Shown piece by piece: positions 24,328 through 32,181 of a DNA stretch of 55,816 bases. Numbering within the stretch: the first letter of the stretch is position 1; each line of letters opens with the position of its first letter. This DNA comes from Rhodopseudomonas palustris (GTDB lineage: Bacteria > Pseudomonadota > Alphaproteobacteria > Rhizobiales > Xanthobacteraceae), in NCBI RefSeq assembly GCF_003226555.1, contig NZ_QKQS01000025.1, positions 1 to 55,816 on the forward strand. Direction: 5' to 3'. The notes below the pieces were generated by a model. The model was given only the letters and a program-made list of their open reading frames with translations, made no database searches and was not told the DNA's origin. The position numbers and the translations under genes are program-made.

Positions 24328-26169
24328 TCACCTGATCATCGCCGGCCCGGCATCTGGCACAGCGACATCGATGACGCGAAGCTGCACGCGTTCGGCGCCC
24401 TGCCAACGGTCGACGCTGAGGCTGCCGGCGACATGAAGAACCTGCCCGCGGTTCTCGCTCAATGCGTTACCGAGCTTCTGGCCGACGCTGCGGAAGGCGA
24501 TGCCGTTGACGGTCGCGCCGTCGCCCGCCTTGAAGCGCAGCCGCAGATGCGACTGGCCGACCTCGGCGGCATAGACCAGCTGATGCGCTGGCAGCGCCAC
24601 GATCGGCTCCGGATTGCCGGCTCCGAACGGCCCGGCACGGTTCAGCGTCGCCGCCAGCTCTGTCGTGACGCCGCGCGCCGACACCGCACCGTCGACGTAT
24701 AGTTCGTTGACGTGGCGCGATTTGGCGACGTCGTCCGCAAGCGTCGTTTCCAGCCAGGCGCGGAATTCGGCGAGCCGCTCTTTCCGTAGCGTCACGCCGG
24801 CCGCCATGGCGTGGCCGCCGCCCTTCAGCAGCAGGCCGTCGTGCACCGCTTGACGTACCGCCTTGCCGAGATCGACGCCGGAGATCGAACGGCCCGAGCC
24901 GGTGCCGATGCCGCCGGGCTCCAGCGCGATCGCGAATGAGGGCCGTCCGAACTTCTCTTTCAGCCGCGAGGCGACCAGCCCGACCACGCCAGGATGCCAG
25001 CCTTCCGACGCGGTAACGATCACCGCGCCCTTATCCTCGAGCCCGAGCGACGCCAGCGCTTCGGCTTCCGCCTGGGCCTCGGCCTTCTGTTCGATCTCGC
25101 GGCGCTCACTGTTGAGGCGGTCGAGTTCGGCGGCGATGCGGGCGGCTTCGGAGACGTCGGATTCGAGCAGCAGCCGGACGCCGAGATCGGCGCGACCGAT
25201 GCGGCCGCCGGCATTGATCCGCGGCCCGAGCATGAAGCCGAGATGCCACGCCTCCGGCGGGCCGTTGAGACGGGCGACATCCATCAGCGCGGTATGGCCG
25301 ACATGGTCGCGCCGCCGCATCGCGATCAGGCCCTTGGCGACGAAGGCACGGTTCAGCCCGATCAGCGGCGCGACGTCGGCGACGGTGCCCAGCGCGACGT
25401 GATGCAGCATGTCCAGAAGATTCGGCTCGGGCCGCTCGGTGCTCCAGAACCCGCGATGCCGCAGCTCGCGGTTGACCGCGACCAGCGTCATCAGCACCAG
25501 ACCGACCGCGGCGAGATGGCCGAGCCCGGACAGATCGTCCGGGCGGTTCGGATTGATCAGCGCGTCGACCTCGGGCAGTTCGTCTCCGCACTGGTGATGA
25601 TCGATCACCACCACGCTCATCCCGAGCCGCCGTGCTTCAGCCAGCGGCTCGAGGCTGGTGGTGCCGCAGTCGACGGTGATCAGCAGCGTCGCGCCCTTGC
25701 CAGCGAGCATGCGGATCGCGTCGATATTCGGGCCGTAGCCTTCGAAGATGCGATCCGGAATGTGGATCAGAGGATCGAGCCCGCAGTGGCGCAGATGCCA
25801 GGCGAGCAGCGCCGAGGAGGTCGCGCCGTCGACGTCGTAATCGCCGAAGATCGCCACCTGCTCGCCGCGCACCGCGGCGTCGGCGATCCGCTTGGCGCCG
25901 GCTTCCATCTGGGTCAGCGATGCCGGATCGGGCATCAGCTTGCGGATGGTCGGATCGAGGAAGTCCTCGACCTGGTCGATCTCCACGCCCCGCCCGGCCA
26001 GCACCCGAGCCAGCATCTCGGGCAAAGAAAAGCGCTGCACCATCGCCTGCGCTTTGGCAGTGGCACGCGCGTCGAGCCGGTCGCGCCACGCCTTGCCGGT
26101 GGCCGAGCGGGTCACGCCGAGAAACGCCGGCACGGTTTCGGGCGGTAATACGGATACGGGAGGCGTCAT
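24328..26169 (-). CDS. recJ: Single-stranded-DNA exonuclease RecJ
   Basis: A 613-residue 5'-to-3' single-strand DNA exonuclease of recombination and mismatch repair. The DHH-family metal motifs are intact: FGDYDVDGATSSALL (motif I), ITVDCGTTS (II), VVIDHHQCG (III, the DHH itself) and the DVAPLIGLNR region. The DHHA1 domain follows with GGRIGRADLGVRLLLESD, WHPGVVGLVASRLKEKFGRP and GGGHAMAAG, then the OB-fold end. The length matches alphaproteobacterial RecJ. It lies 215 bp downstream of the HAD gene, with a palindromic repeat in the gap, at the end of a long minus-strand gene run. Confidence 0.95.
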   Translation of the reverse strand: MTPPVSVLPPETVPAFLGVTRSATGKAWRDRLDARATAKAQAMVQRFSLPEMLARVLAGRGVEIDQVEDFLDPTIRKLMPDPASLTQMEAGAKRIADAAVRGEQVAIFGDYDVDGATSSALLAWHLRHCGLDPLIHIPDRIFEGYGPNIDAIRMLAGKGATLLITVDCGTTSLEPLAEARRLGMSVVVIDHHQCGDELPEVDALINPNRPDDLSGLGHLAAVGLVLMTLVAVNRELRHRGFWSTERPEPNLLDMLHHVALGTVADVAPLIGLNRAFVAKGLIAMRRRDHVGHTALMDVARLNGPPEAWHLGFMLGPRINAGGRIGRADLGVRLLLESDVSEAARIAAELDRLNSERREIEQKAEAQAEAEALASLGLEDKGAVIVTASEGWHPGVVGLVASRLKEKFGRPSFAIALEPGGIGTGSGRSISGVDLGKAVRQAVHDGLLLKGGGHAMAAGVTLRKERLAEFRAWLETTLADDVAKSRHVNELYVDGAVSARGVTTELAATLNRAGPFGAGNPEPIVALPAHQLVYAAEVGQSHLRLRFKAGDGATVNGIAFRSVGQKLGNALSENRGQVLHVAGSLSVDRWQGAERVQLRVIDVAVPDAGPAMIR

Positions 26170-26254
26170 GGTCCGCGCAGATAAGCACGAAGCGCGGACG
26201 GCGCAAACCGAGGCGGCGCGCCCTATGGCTTTCCGCTCAGAACCGGCACGGTGT

Positions 26255-26360
26255 CGTCATCCTGAGGCGCGAGCGAAGCGAGCCTCGAAGGATGCGGCGG
26301 CGACCAACTTGTGGCTCATCCTTCGAGGCCGCCGCTGCGCGGCGGCGCCTCAGGATGACG
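26255..26360. repeat. Palindromic intergenic repeat, CGTCATCCTGAGG family
   Basis: A 106-bp inverted repeat with outer arms CGTCATCCTGAGGCG and CGCCTCAGGATGACG and inner arms GCCTCGAAGGATG / CATCCTTCGAGGC. It also holds the internal palindrome GCGAGCGAAGCGAGC. It lies between recJ and the HAD gene. Confidence 0.8.
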
Positions 26361-26384
26361 GCGTGCTGTGTGGCGGATTTGCCT

Positions 26385-27113
26385 TTAACACCCCAGCCGA
26401 TCGGCCACTCCGTTGAGATCCTTTGCCACCACGGTCCAGTCGCCCGTGGCATCGAAGTCGAGCGTCTGCAGCGGTCCGTATTCGGTCGGGCGCGGGATGA
26501 AGGCCGTCTTCAGGCCGAGCGCTTGCGCGGCGGCGAGGTCGTTGTTGTGGGCGGCGACCATCATCACCTGCTCGGGCGGCAAATTGAGCAGGCGCGCGGC
26601 GCCGAGATAGGTCTGGGGATCCGGCTTGTAATGTCCGAACACGTCACCGCCGAGGATCAGGTCCCACGGCAACCCGGCATTCTTCGCCATCCGCGTCAGC
26701 AGCCCGACGTTGCCGTTGGACAGCGGGCTGATGATGAACTTCGACTTCAGCCGGGTCAGCCCGGAGATCACGTCCGGCCACGGCTTCAGCCGATGCCAGC
26801 CGGTGGTGATGTAGGTCAGGTCATCGTCGCCGAGATTGTCGAACCCGAACTGCGGTGCGAGCTGCTCCAGCGAGCGGCGGTGCAGATCATCGAGCTTGAT
26901 GAAGCCGCGCGACGGGTTCTTCCGCACCTCGTCCATCGACGGCACGTAGGCCTGCCGCCACGCATCGACCAGCCCGGTCCAGTCGCCGCCGATGCCACGT
27001 GTCGCCGACCATGCGGTGAAGTCCTCGATCAGGCTGGTGCGCCAATCGACCACGGTGCCGAACACGTCGAAGATCAGGGCTTGCACGTTTGTCGGTTCGG
27101 CTCTTCCGGCCAT
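26385..27113 (-). CDS. HAD-superfamily haloacid dehalogenase, type II
   Basis: A 242-residue L-2-haloacid dehalogenase-like enzyme. The nucleophile is D16 in ALIFDVFGTVVDWR. Motif II is ISPLSNGN, the lysine sits near FGHYKPDPQTYLGAA, and motif IV is MMVAAHNNDLAAAQALGLKTAFI. The SPLSNGN and AAHNNDL blocks are those of type II dehalogenases, which hydrolyse L-2-haloalkanoates to D-2-hydroxy acids; R. palustris is known for several such enzymes. The cap region is long, helical and intact. Broad phosphatase activity is the alternative. It lies 104 bp downstream of the acetyltransferase gene, with a small palindromic repeat in between. Confidence 0.88.
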   Translation of the reverse strand: MAGRAEPTNVQALIFDVFGTVVDWRTSLIEDFTAWSATRGIGGDWTGLVDAWRQAYVPSMDEVRKNPSRGFIKLDDLHRRSLEQLAPQFGFDNLGDDDLTYITTGWHRLKPWPDVISGLTRLKSKFIISPLSNGNVGLLTRMAKNAGLPWDLILGGDVFGHYKPDPQTYLGAARLLNLPPEQVMMVAAHNNDLAAAQALGLKTAFIPRPTEYGPLQTLDFDATGDWTVVAKDLNGVADRLGC

Positions 27114-27177
27114 CGTTGTCCTCCCTTGCTACGTATTCAGTCGTCGCTGCCTGCTTGTTCTTCTCTCGCCCTCTCGT

Positions 27178-27214
27178 GTCATTCCGAACGCGCGAAGCGC
27201 GAACCCGGAATGAC
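27178..27214. repeat. Palindromic repeat, GTCATTCCG family (short copy)
   Basis: A 37-bp hairpin, GTCATTCCG and CGGAATGAC flanking GCGCGAAGCGC. It belongs to the same family as the 142-bp element at 39560-39701. It lies between the acetyltransferase and HAD genes. Confidence 0.75.
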
Positions 27215-27217
27215 GAG

Positions 27218-27661
27218 CTAAAACACCTTCCGATACTGCATGAAGCCGGAATCCTCGGCAATGCGGTCGTACAGCAGACGCGCGGTGGCGTTGCCGGTCT
27301 GGGTCAGCCAATGCACGCGGCTGCAGCCGTCGGCCTTGGCGCGTGCATACACCGCCTCGATCAGCTTGCGGCCGAGGCCGAGTCCACGCGCGGTGTCGAC
27401 GACGAACAGATCCTGCAGATAGCAGTAATCACCGGCCGTCCAGCACGACCGGTGATAGATGAACTGCACGATGCCGGTGAGTTTGCCGTCGACATAGGCA
27501 CCGAGCAGATGCATCGGCTCGGCGGGATCGTGAAACCGCGCCCAGGTGACGTCGGAGGTGCCGGGCGCGAGGGTCGCTTTGTAGAACTCCAGGTAGCCGG
27601 CCCACAGCGGCTCCCAGGCGGCCCGTTCGTCGGGGCCGACGGGACGGATCTCGACGGCCAT
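27218..27661 (-). CDS. GNAT-family N-acetyltransferase
   Basis: A 147-residue acetyl-CoA-dependent acetyltransferase fold. It has IRPVGPDERAAWEPLWAGYLEFY at the start, a beta strand GKLTGIVQFIYHRSCW, the acetyl-CoA loop LQDLFVVDTARGLGLGRKLIEAVYARAKADG with R/Q-x2-G-x-G/A, and the terminal GNATARLLYDRI. The substrate is unknown; small amines or peptides are usual. Its start lies 15 bp after the glpX stop, so it is an operon member with glpX. Confidence 0.88.
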   Translation of the reverse strand: MAVEIRPVGPDERAAWEPLWAGYLEFYKATLAPGTSDVTWARFHDPAEPMHLLGAYVDGKLTGIVQFIYHRSCWTAGDYCYLQDLFVVDTARGLGLGRKLIEAVYARAKADGCSRVHWLTQTGNATARLLYDRIAEDSGFMQYRKVF

Positions 27662-27676
27662 CCGACGTCTCCGTGC

Positions 27677-28681
27677 TTAATCGAGGTGGAACTTTTCGAA
27701 CTGGCGGTGATCCGCCTTGATGTAGCGCACCGTGCCGGTGACCGAGCGCATCACCACGGTCTCGGTCTGGATCACGTCCTTGCGGAACTTGACGCCGGAC
27801 AGCAGCGAACCGTCGGTGACGCCGGTGGCGGCGAACAGGCAGTCGCCCTTCACCATGTCCTCGATCTGGTACACGAAGTTCGGATCCTCGATGCCCATCG
27901 ACTCGGCGCGGTTGCGCTTGGAATGGGTGTCGAGCAGCAGCCGGCACTGCATCTGACCGCCGATGCAGCGCAGCGCCGCTGCGGCCAGCACGCCTTCCGG
28001 CGCACCGCCGGTGCCCATGTAGATGTCGACGCCGGTGTTGTCCGGATCGGCGCAGTGGATCACGCCGGCGACGTCGCCGTCGGTGATCAGCTGGACGCCG
28101 GCGCCGGTGGCGCGGATCTTGGCGATCAGTTCGGCGTGGCGGGGCCGGTCGAGCACCAGCACGGTGATGTCGTGCACCGACACGTCCTTGGCATTCGCCA
28201 GGCGGCGAATGTTGTCTTCCGGCGGCGCATCGATGTCGATCAGGTTCTTCTCGTAGCCCGGGCCGATCGCGATCTTCTGCATGTAGACGTCGGGCGCGTG
28301 CAGCAGCGTGCCGCCTTCGGCCATCGCCATGGTGGCGATCGAGCCCGGCATGTTCTTGGCGCACAGCGTGGTGCCTTCGAGCGGGTCGACCGCGATGTCG
28401 ACCTTCGGACCGGCGTCGATGCCGGCGCCGACCTTCTCACCGATAAACAGCATCGGCGCTTCGTCGCGTTCGCCCTCGCCGATCACGATGGTGCCCTCGA
28501 TCGGCATCTTGTTGAGTTCCCGACGCATCGCGTCCACCGCGGCCTGGTCGGCGCCCTTCTCGTTGCCGTGGCCGCGCAGCCGCGCAGCCGACACCGCGGC
28601 ACGCTCGGTCACGCGCACGATCTCCAGGGTCAGGATGCGCTCCAGCAGCAATTGCGGCGGAACGGAAATGGTGGTCGACAT
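27677..28681 (-). CDS. glpX: Class II fructose-1,6-bisphosphatase
   Basis: A 334-residue GlpX-type phosphatase that hydrolyses fructose-1,6-bisphosphate (possibly also sedoheptulose-1,7-bisphosphate), used in gluconeogenesis and the Calvin cycle. The metal site is evident in GTIVIGEGERDEAPMLFIGEKVG and DIAVDPLEGTTLCAKNMPGSIATMAMA. YMGTGGAPEGVLAAAALRCIGGQMQCRL and FAATGVTDGSLLSGVKF complete the fold. It is 62 bp downstream of hom, behind a hairpin that resembles a terminator or attenuator, and upstream of a GNAT gene in the same direction. Confidence 0.95.
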   Translation of the reverse strand: MSTTISVPPQLLLERILTLEIVRVTERAAVSAARLRGHGNEKGADQAAVDAMRRELNKMPIEGTIVIGEGERDEAPMLFIGEKVGAGIDAGPKVDIAVDPLEGTTLCAKNMPGSIATMAMAEGGTLLHAPDVYMQKIAIGPGYEKNLIDIDAPPEDNIRRLANAKDVSVHDITVLVLDRPRHAELIAKIRATGAGVQLITDGDVAGVIHCADPDNTGVDIYMGTGGAPEGVLAAAALRCIGGQMQCRLLLDTHSKRNRAESMGIEDPNFVYQIEDMVKGDCLFAATGVTDGSLLSGVKFRKDVIQTETVVMRSVTGTVRYIKADHRQFEKFHLD

Positions 28682-28695
28682 CGGCCCAGCTCCTC

Positions 28696-28728
28696 AAAAC
28701 AGCGCCCCCGCGCTTGCGGCGGGGGCTG
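28696..28728 (-). terminator. Terminator-like hairpin between hom and glpX
   Basis: Read on the minus strand, a GC-rich stem with CCCCC/GGGGG core and CAG/CTG ends is followed by TTTT. It could end part of hom transcription or attenuate read-through into glpX. Confidence 0.6.
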
Positions 28729-28743
28729 TACGAATGGTCGAAC

Positions 28744-30069
28744 TCAGTTCTTCTCGATCCGGATCACCTGTGGCCGGCCGCTGATCACCTTGTCGCGCTG
28801 CACAGCCTGCAGCGCGCGGCGCACCGCGTCTTCGGCGGTGGCGTAAGTAATCAGGATCACCGGCACCGGAATCGACGATTTGGTCGCCTTGCCGTTGGCA
28901 TCGACGCTGCGGTGCGGATGCCGCTGCACGATCGACTCGATCGAGATGTCCTGCTCGGCAAGCCGCTGGGCGATGGTCGCAGCGGTGCCGGCGTGATCGC
29001 GCGCCAACAGCCGCAAGTAATAGCCGCCTTCGTGGCGCTGCATCGGCGCCTTGGCGGTCGCCTTCAGCCCGGCCACCGGCCGACCGAACGGCACAGCGCA
29101 AATGCCGCGGGCAACGTCGGCGATATCGGCCACGACCGCCGATGCGGTCGCTGCGGCACCGGCACCGGCGCCGACCAGGGTGATCGGAGGAATGCCGTCG
29201 CCGTCGATCGACACCGCATTGGTGACGCCCATCACCTGGGCGATCGACGACGTCTTCGGCACCATGGTCGGATGCACGCGCTGCTCGATGCCCTTGGCGG
29301 TGCGGACCGCAACGCCGAGCAGCTTGACGCGGTAGCCGAGATCATCGGCCGCGCGGAGGTCTTCCGGCGTGATCGAGCGGATGCCTTCGACGTAAACCGA
29401 GCTCTCCGACACCTTGGTGCCGAACGCCAGGCTGGCCAGGATCGCGAGCTTCTGCGCGGTGTCATGGCCGTCGATATCGAAGGTCGGATCGGCTTCGGCG
29501 TAGCCGAGCCGCTGGGCATCGGCGAGGCAGTCGTCGAACGACAGCCCCTCCTGCTCCATCCGGGTCAGGATGTAGTTACAGGTGCCGTTGAGGATGCCGT
29601 AGATCCGGTCGATGTCGGTGCCGGCGAGGCCTTCGCGCAGCGTCTTGATCACCGGGATCGCGGCGCCGACGGCGGCTTCGTAGTTCAGCGCCGCATTGTG
29701 CTTCTCGGCGAGCGAAGCGAGCTTGAGGCCGTGTTTGGCGATCAACGCCTTGTTGGCGGTAACGACCGATTTGCCAGCGGCCAGCGCCGCTTCGATCGCC
29801 GGGCCGGCCGGATCGCCGGCGCCGCCGATCAGCTCGACGAAGCAGTCGACCTCGGGATCGGTGGCGATCGCCAGCGGGCTCTTGGCCCATTTGATGCCGG
29901 AGAGATCGAGCCCGCGCTTCTTCGCCTTGGAGCGCGCGGTCACCGCGACCACGCGCACGGGACGGCCGCAGCGCGCGGACAAGGTCCGCTCCTGCCGTTC
30001 GATGACGCGGACGACTTCGGCACCCACGGTGCCGAGACCCGCAATACCCACTCTGAGTGGCGCGACCAT
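28744..30069 (-). CDS. hom: Homoserine dehydrogenase
   Basis: A 441-residue NAD(P)-dependent enzyme that reduces aspartate-semialdehyde to homoserine for threonine and methionine. Its Rossmann opening is RVGIAGLGTVGAEVVRVIE. The catalytic domain includes VTANKALIAKHG, YEAAVGAAIPVIKTLREG, INGTCNYILTRMEQEG and QRLGYAEADPTFDIDGHDTAQKLAILASLAFG. A C-terminal ACT domain (about 355-430, GYYLRLLARDHAGTAATIAQRLAEQDISIESIVQ) indicates feedback inhibition, probably by threonine. It lies 77 bp after the aminotransferase gene and shares its direction. Confidence 0.95.
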   Translation of the reverse strand: MVAPLRVGIAGLGTVGAEVVRVIERQERTLSARCGRPVRVVAVTARSKAKKRGLDLSGIKWAKSPLAIATDPEVDCFVELIGGAGDPAGPAIEAALAAGKSVVTANKALIAKHGLKLASLAEKHNAALNYEAAVGAAIPVIKTLREGLAGTDIDRIYGILNGTCNYILTRMEQEGLSFDDCLADAQRLGYAEADPTFDIDGHDTAQKLAILASLAFGTKVSESSVYVEGIRSITPEDLRAADDLGYRVKLLGVAVRTAKGIEQRVHPTMVPKTSSIAQVMGVTNAVSIDGDGIPPITLVGAGAGAAATASAVVADIADVARGICAVPFGRPVAGLKATAKAPMQRHEGGYYLRLLARDHAGTAATIAQRLAEQDISIESIVQRHPHRSVDANGKATKSSIPVPVILITYATAEDAVRRALQAVQRDKVISGRPQVIRIEKN

Positions 30070-30146
30070 GACGCGCTGACCTGCTGCCGGAACCGGCTTT
30101 TCTTGGGGAAAGACCCGGAGGCCGGCGGGCGGCCTCCAATGACGGC

Positions 30147-31367
30147 CTATCGCTGAACGGCGAGAGGCACGACGTTGTGCAACGTTTCGACGCCGCTTTC
30201 AAGGAAGCGTCGGACGCCGCGTGCCGCCTGGCGGATACGCTGCTCGTTTTCCACCATCGCGATGCGGACGAAACCCTCGCCGTGCTCGCCGAAGCCGACG
30301 CCCGGCGACACCACGACGCCGCACTTCTCCACCATCAAGGTGGCGAACTGCATGCTGCCGATCTCGCGGAAGGCCGGCGGCAGCGGCGCCCAGGCGAACA
30401 TCGAGGCGGACGGCGGCGGGATCTCCCAGCCGGCGCGGCCGAAGCTCTCGACCAGGATGTCGCGGCGTTTCTTGTAGGTCTCGCGCATCTCCTTGATGCA
30501 GTCGTCCGGGCCGTTGAGCGCTGCCGTGGCGGCGACCTGCACCGGCGTGAACGCACCGTAATCGAGATACGACTTCACCCGCGCCAGCGCGGCGATAATG
30601 CGCTCGTTGCCGACCGCAAAGCCCATCCGCCAGCCGGCCATCGAGAACGTCTTCGACATCGAGGTGAACTCGACCGTGACGTCCATCGCGCCCGGCACCT
30701 GCAGCACCGACGGCGGCGGATTGGCGTCGTCGAAATAGACTTCCGCATAGGCCAGATCCGACAGGATCATGATCTCGTGCTTCTTCGCGAACGCCACCAG
30801 ATCCTTGTAGAAATCGAGGCTGGCCACATAGGCGGTCGGGTTCGACGGGTAGCAGGCGATCAGCGCGATCGGCTTGGGGATCGAATGGATGATCGCCCGC
30901 TCGGCCGAGGCGAAGAAATCCGGGGTCGGCTCGGAGGGCACGGAGCGGACCACGCCGCCCGCCATCAGAAAGCCGAACGCATGGATCGGATAGCTCGGGT
31001 TCGGACAGAGCACGACGTCGCCGGGCGCGGTGATCGCCTGGGCGACGTTGGCGAAGCCTTCCTTGGAGCCGAGGGTCGCCACCACCTGGGTGTCGGGATT
31101 CAGCTTCACGCCGAAGCGGCGGTCGTAATAGGCGGCCTGGGCCTTACGCAGGCCGGTGATACCGCGGGAGGCGGAATAGCGATCGGTGCGCGGCTTGCCG
31201 AGCGTGTCCTTGAGCTTGTCCAGGACGTGCTGCGGCGCCGGGAGGTCCGGATTGCCCATCCCGAGATCGATGATGTCGGCTCCGGCGTTCCGCGCGGCGG
31301 CCTTGGCCCGATTGACCTGCTCGAACACGTAAGGCGGCAAGCGGCGGATGCGGTAGAATTCTTCCAT
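30147..31367 (-). CDS. PLP-dependent aminotransferase, AlaC/DapL-like
   Basis: A 406-residue class I/II aminotransferase. DLGMGNPDLPAPQHVL is the substrate-side opening. SASRGITGLRKAQAAYY, CYPSNPTAY and DLAYAEVYFDD form the PLP pocket, and the Schiff-base lysine is K239 in FTSMSKTFSMAGWRMGF. Enzymes of this subgroup include glutamate-pyruvate aminotransferase AlaC and LL-diaminopimelate or aspartate transaminases. The link with hom suggests an amino-acid biosynthetic role, perhaps alanine or aspartate-family. First gene of the run aminotransferase-hom-glpX-GNAT-HAD; this order recurs in Rhizobiales as I recall. Confidence 0.88.
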   Translation of the reverse strand: MEEFYRIRRLPPYVFEQVNRAKAAARNAGADIIDLGMGNPDLPAPQHVLDKLKDTLGKPRTDRYSASRGITGLRKAQAAYYDRRFGVKLNPDTQVVATLGSKEGFANVAQAITAPGDVVLCPNPSYPIHAFGFLMAGGVVRSVPSEPTPDFFASAERAIIHSIPKPIALIACYPSNPTAYVASLDFYKDLVAFAKKHEIMILSDLAYAEVYFDDANPPPSVLQVPGAMDVTVEFTSMSKTFSMAGWRMGFAVGNERIIAALARVKSYLDYGAFTPVQVAATAALNGPDDCIKEMRETYKKRRDILVESFGRAGWEIPPPSASMFAWAPLPPAFREIGSMQFATLMVEKCGVVVSPGVGFGEHGEGFVRIAMVENEQRIRQAARGVRRFLESGVETLHNVVPLAVQR

Positions 31368-31551
31368 GGTCCTCGACTCCGGGTAACGGTGGGATCGTTA
31401 CCGCGTTCTTGATCGGAGGGGAATCCGATTAACGTGCAGCAACGCCCTGATTCGATCGAATTTACGGCTGTATGCGGCAAGGCTGACATGCAGCCCGCTC
31501 GCGATCGTCACCTGCCCCGGCGGCGGGTGGTCAATGGCGGCGTCGGTCCGG

Positions 31552-31911
31552 CTACTTCGACGCCGCCGTTCTGGCGGCCGCGGTAGCGGTCGGCGGCGTC
31601 GCGCTGGCATTTGCATTCGCCTGGCGTTCGCGGGCTGCGATCAATTCCTGCTCGATCTTGTTGCGCTCAGATGGCGCCAACACCGCCTCGTCGCGATTGG
31701 CCGGCAGGTCGTTCACGGCCGGAAAAGCATCGGCTTGCTTAGGCTTGGCCGGGGTCTCGCTGCTGCCGAGCAACGGCATGTCCGACAGCGAAACCGAGCA
31801 GCCGCCGAGCGCGCAGCCGACGAGGACCAGCGCGACCGCAACAGCAGTCCGCCTGCCGGGTCCCGTCCGTCCACCCTTGCCTGCCACTCGCTTCACCTTG
31901 CTTGCCTGCAC
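31552..31911 (-). CDS. Small putative lipoprotein
   Basis: A 119-residue protein with a long basic N-region (KVKRVAGKGGRTGPGRRT), a hydrophobic stretch VAVALVLVGCALGGC and a lipobox LGGC, so a lipid anchor at the second of the two cysteines is likely. The mature part (SVSLSDMPLLGSSETPAKPKQ and EAVLAPSERNKIEQELIAARERQ) ends in an Ala/Thr-rich tail. No family was recognised. It is isolated between the aminotransferase gene and phaC. Confidence 0.6.
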   Translation of the reverse strand: MQASKVKRVAGKGGRTGPGRRTAVAVALVLVGCALGGCSVSLSDMPLLGSSETPAKPKQADAFPAVNDLPANRDEAVLAPSERNKIEQELIAARERQANANASATPPTATAAARTAASK

Positions 31912-32181
31912 CCGGCCCCGCCTTCTCGATCATCGCCGCCCGCAACAATCGTCGCACTCGAGAATTAAACCTTAACTCATTCCGTCTCGAACCGGCCAGC
32001 ACCGAACGACGACATTAACCGACCCGGCCACTTCAGTGGGGTGTCAATGTGGCTAAATCAAGCGCAATTTGTCGCACTGCAGCACATCGAAATCAGCGAC
32101 GTTGACCGAACTATGCCATCATCCGGTGGCCGCGACGACAAATCTCAGTGGAATTCCCGTACCGGACTGTAGTGTTGCTTC

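Noticed and set aside
30177-31412. 411-codon plus-strand open frame
   Set aside because: Antisense to the aminotransferase gene, no ribosome site, composition of a GC-rich shadow.
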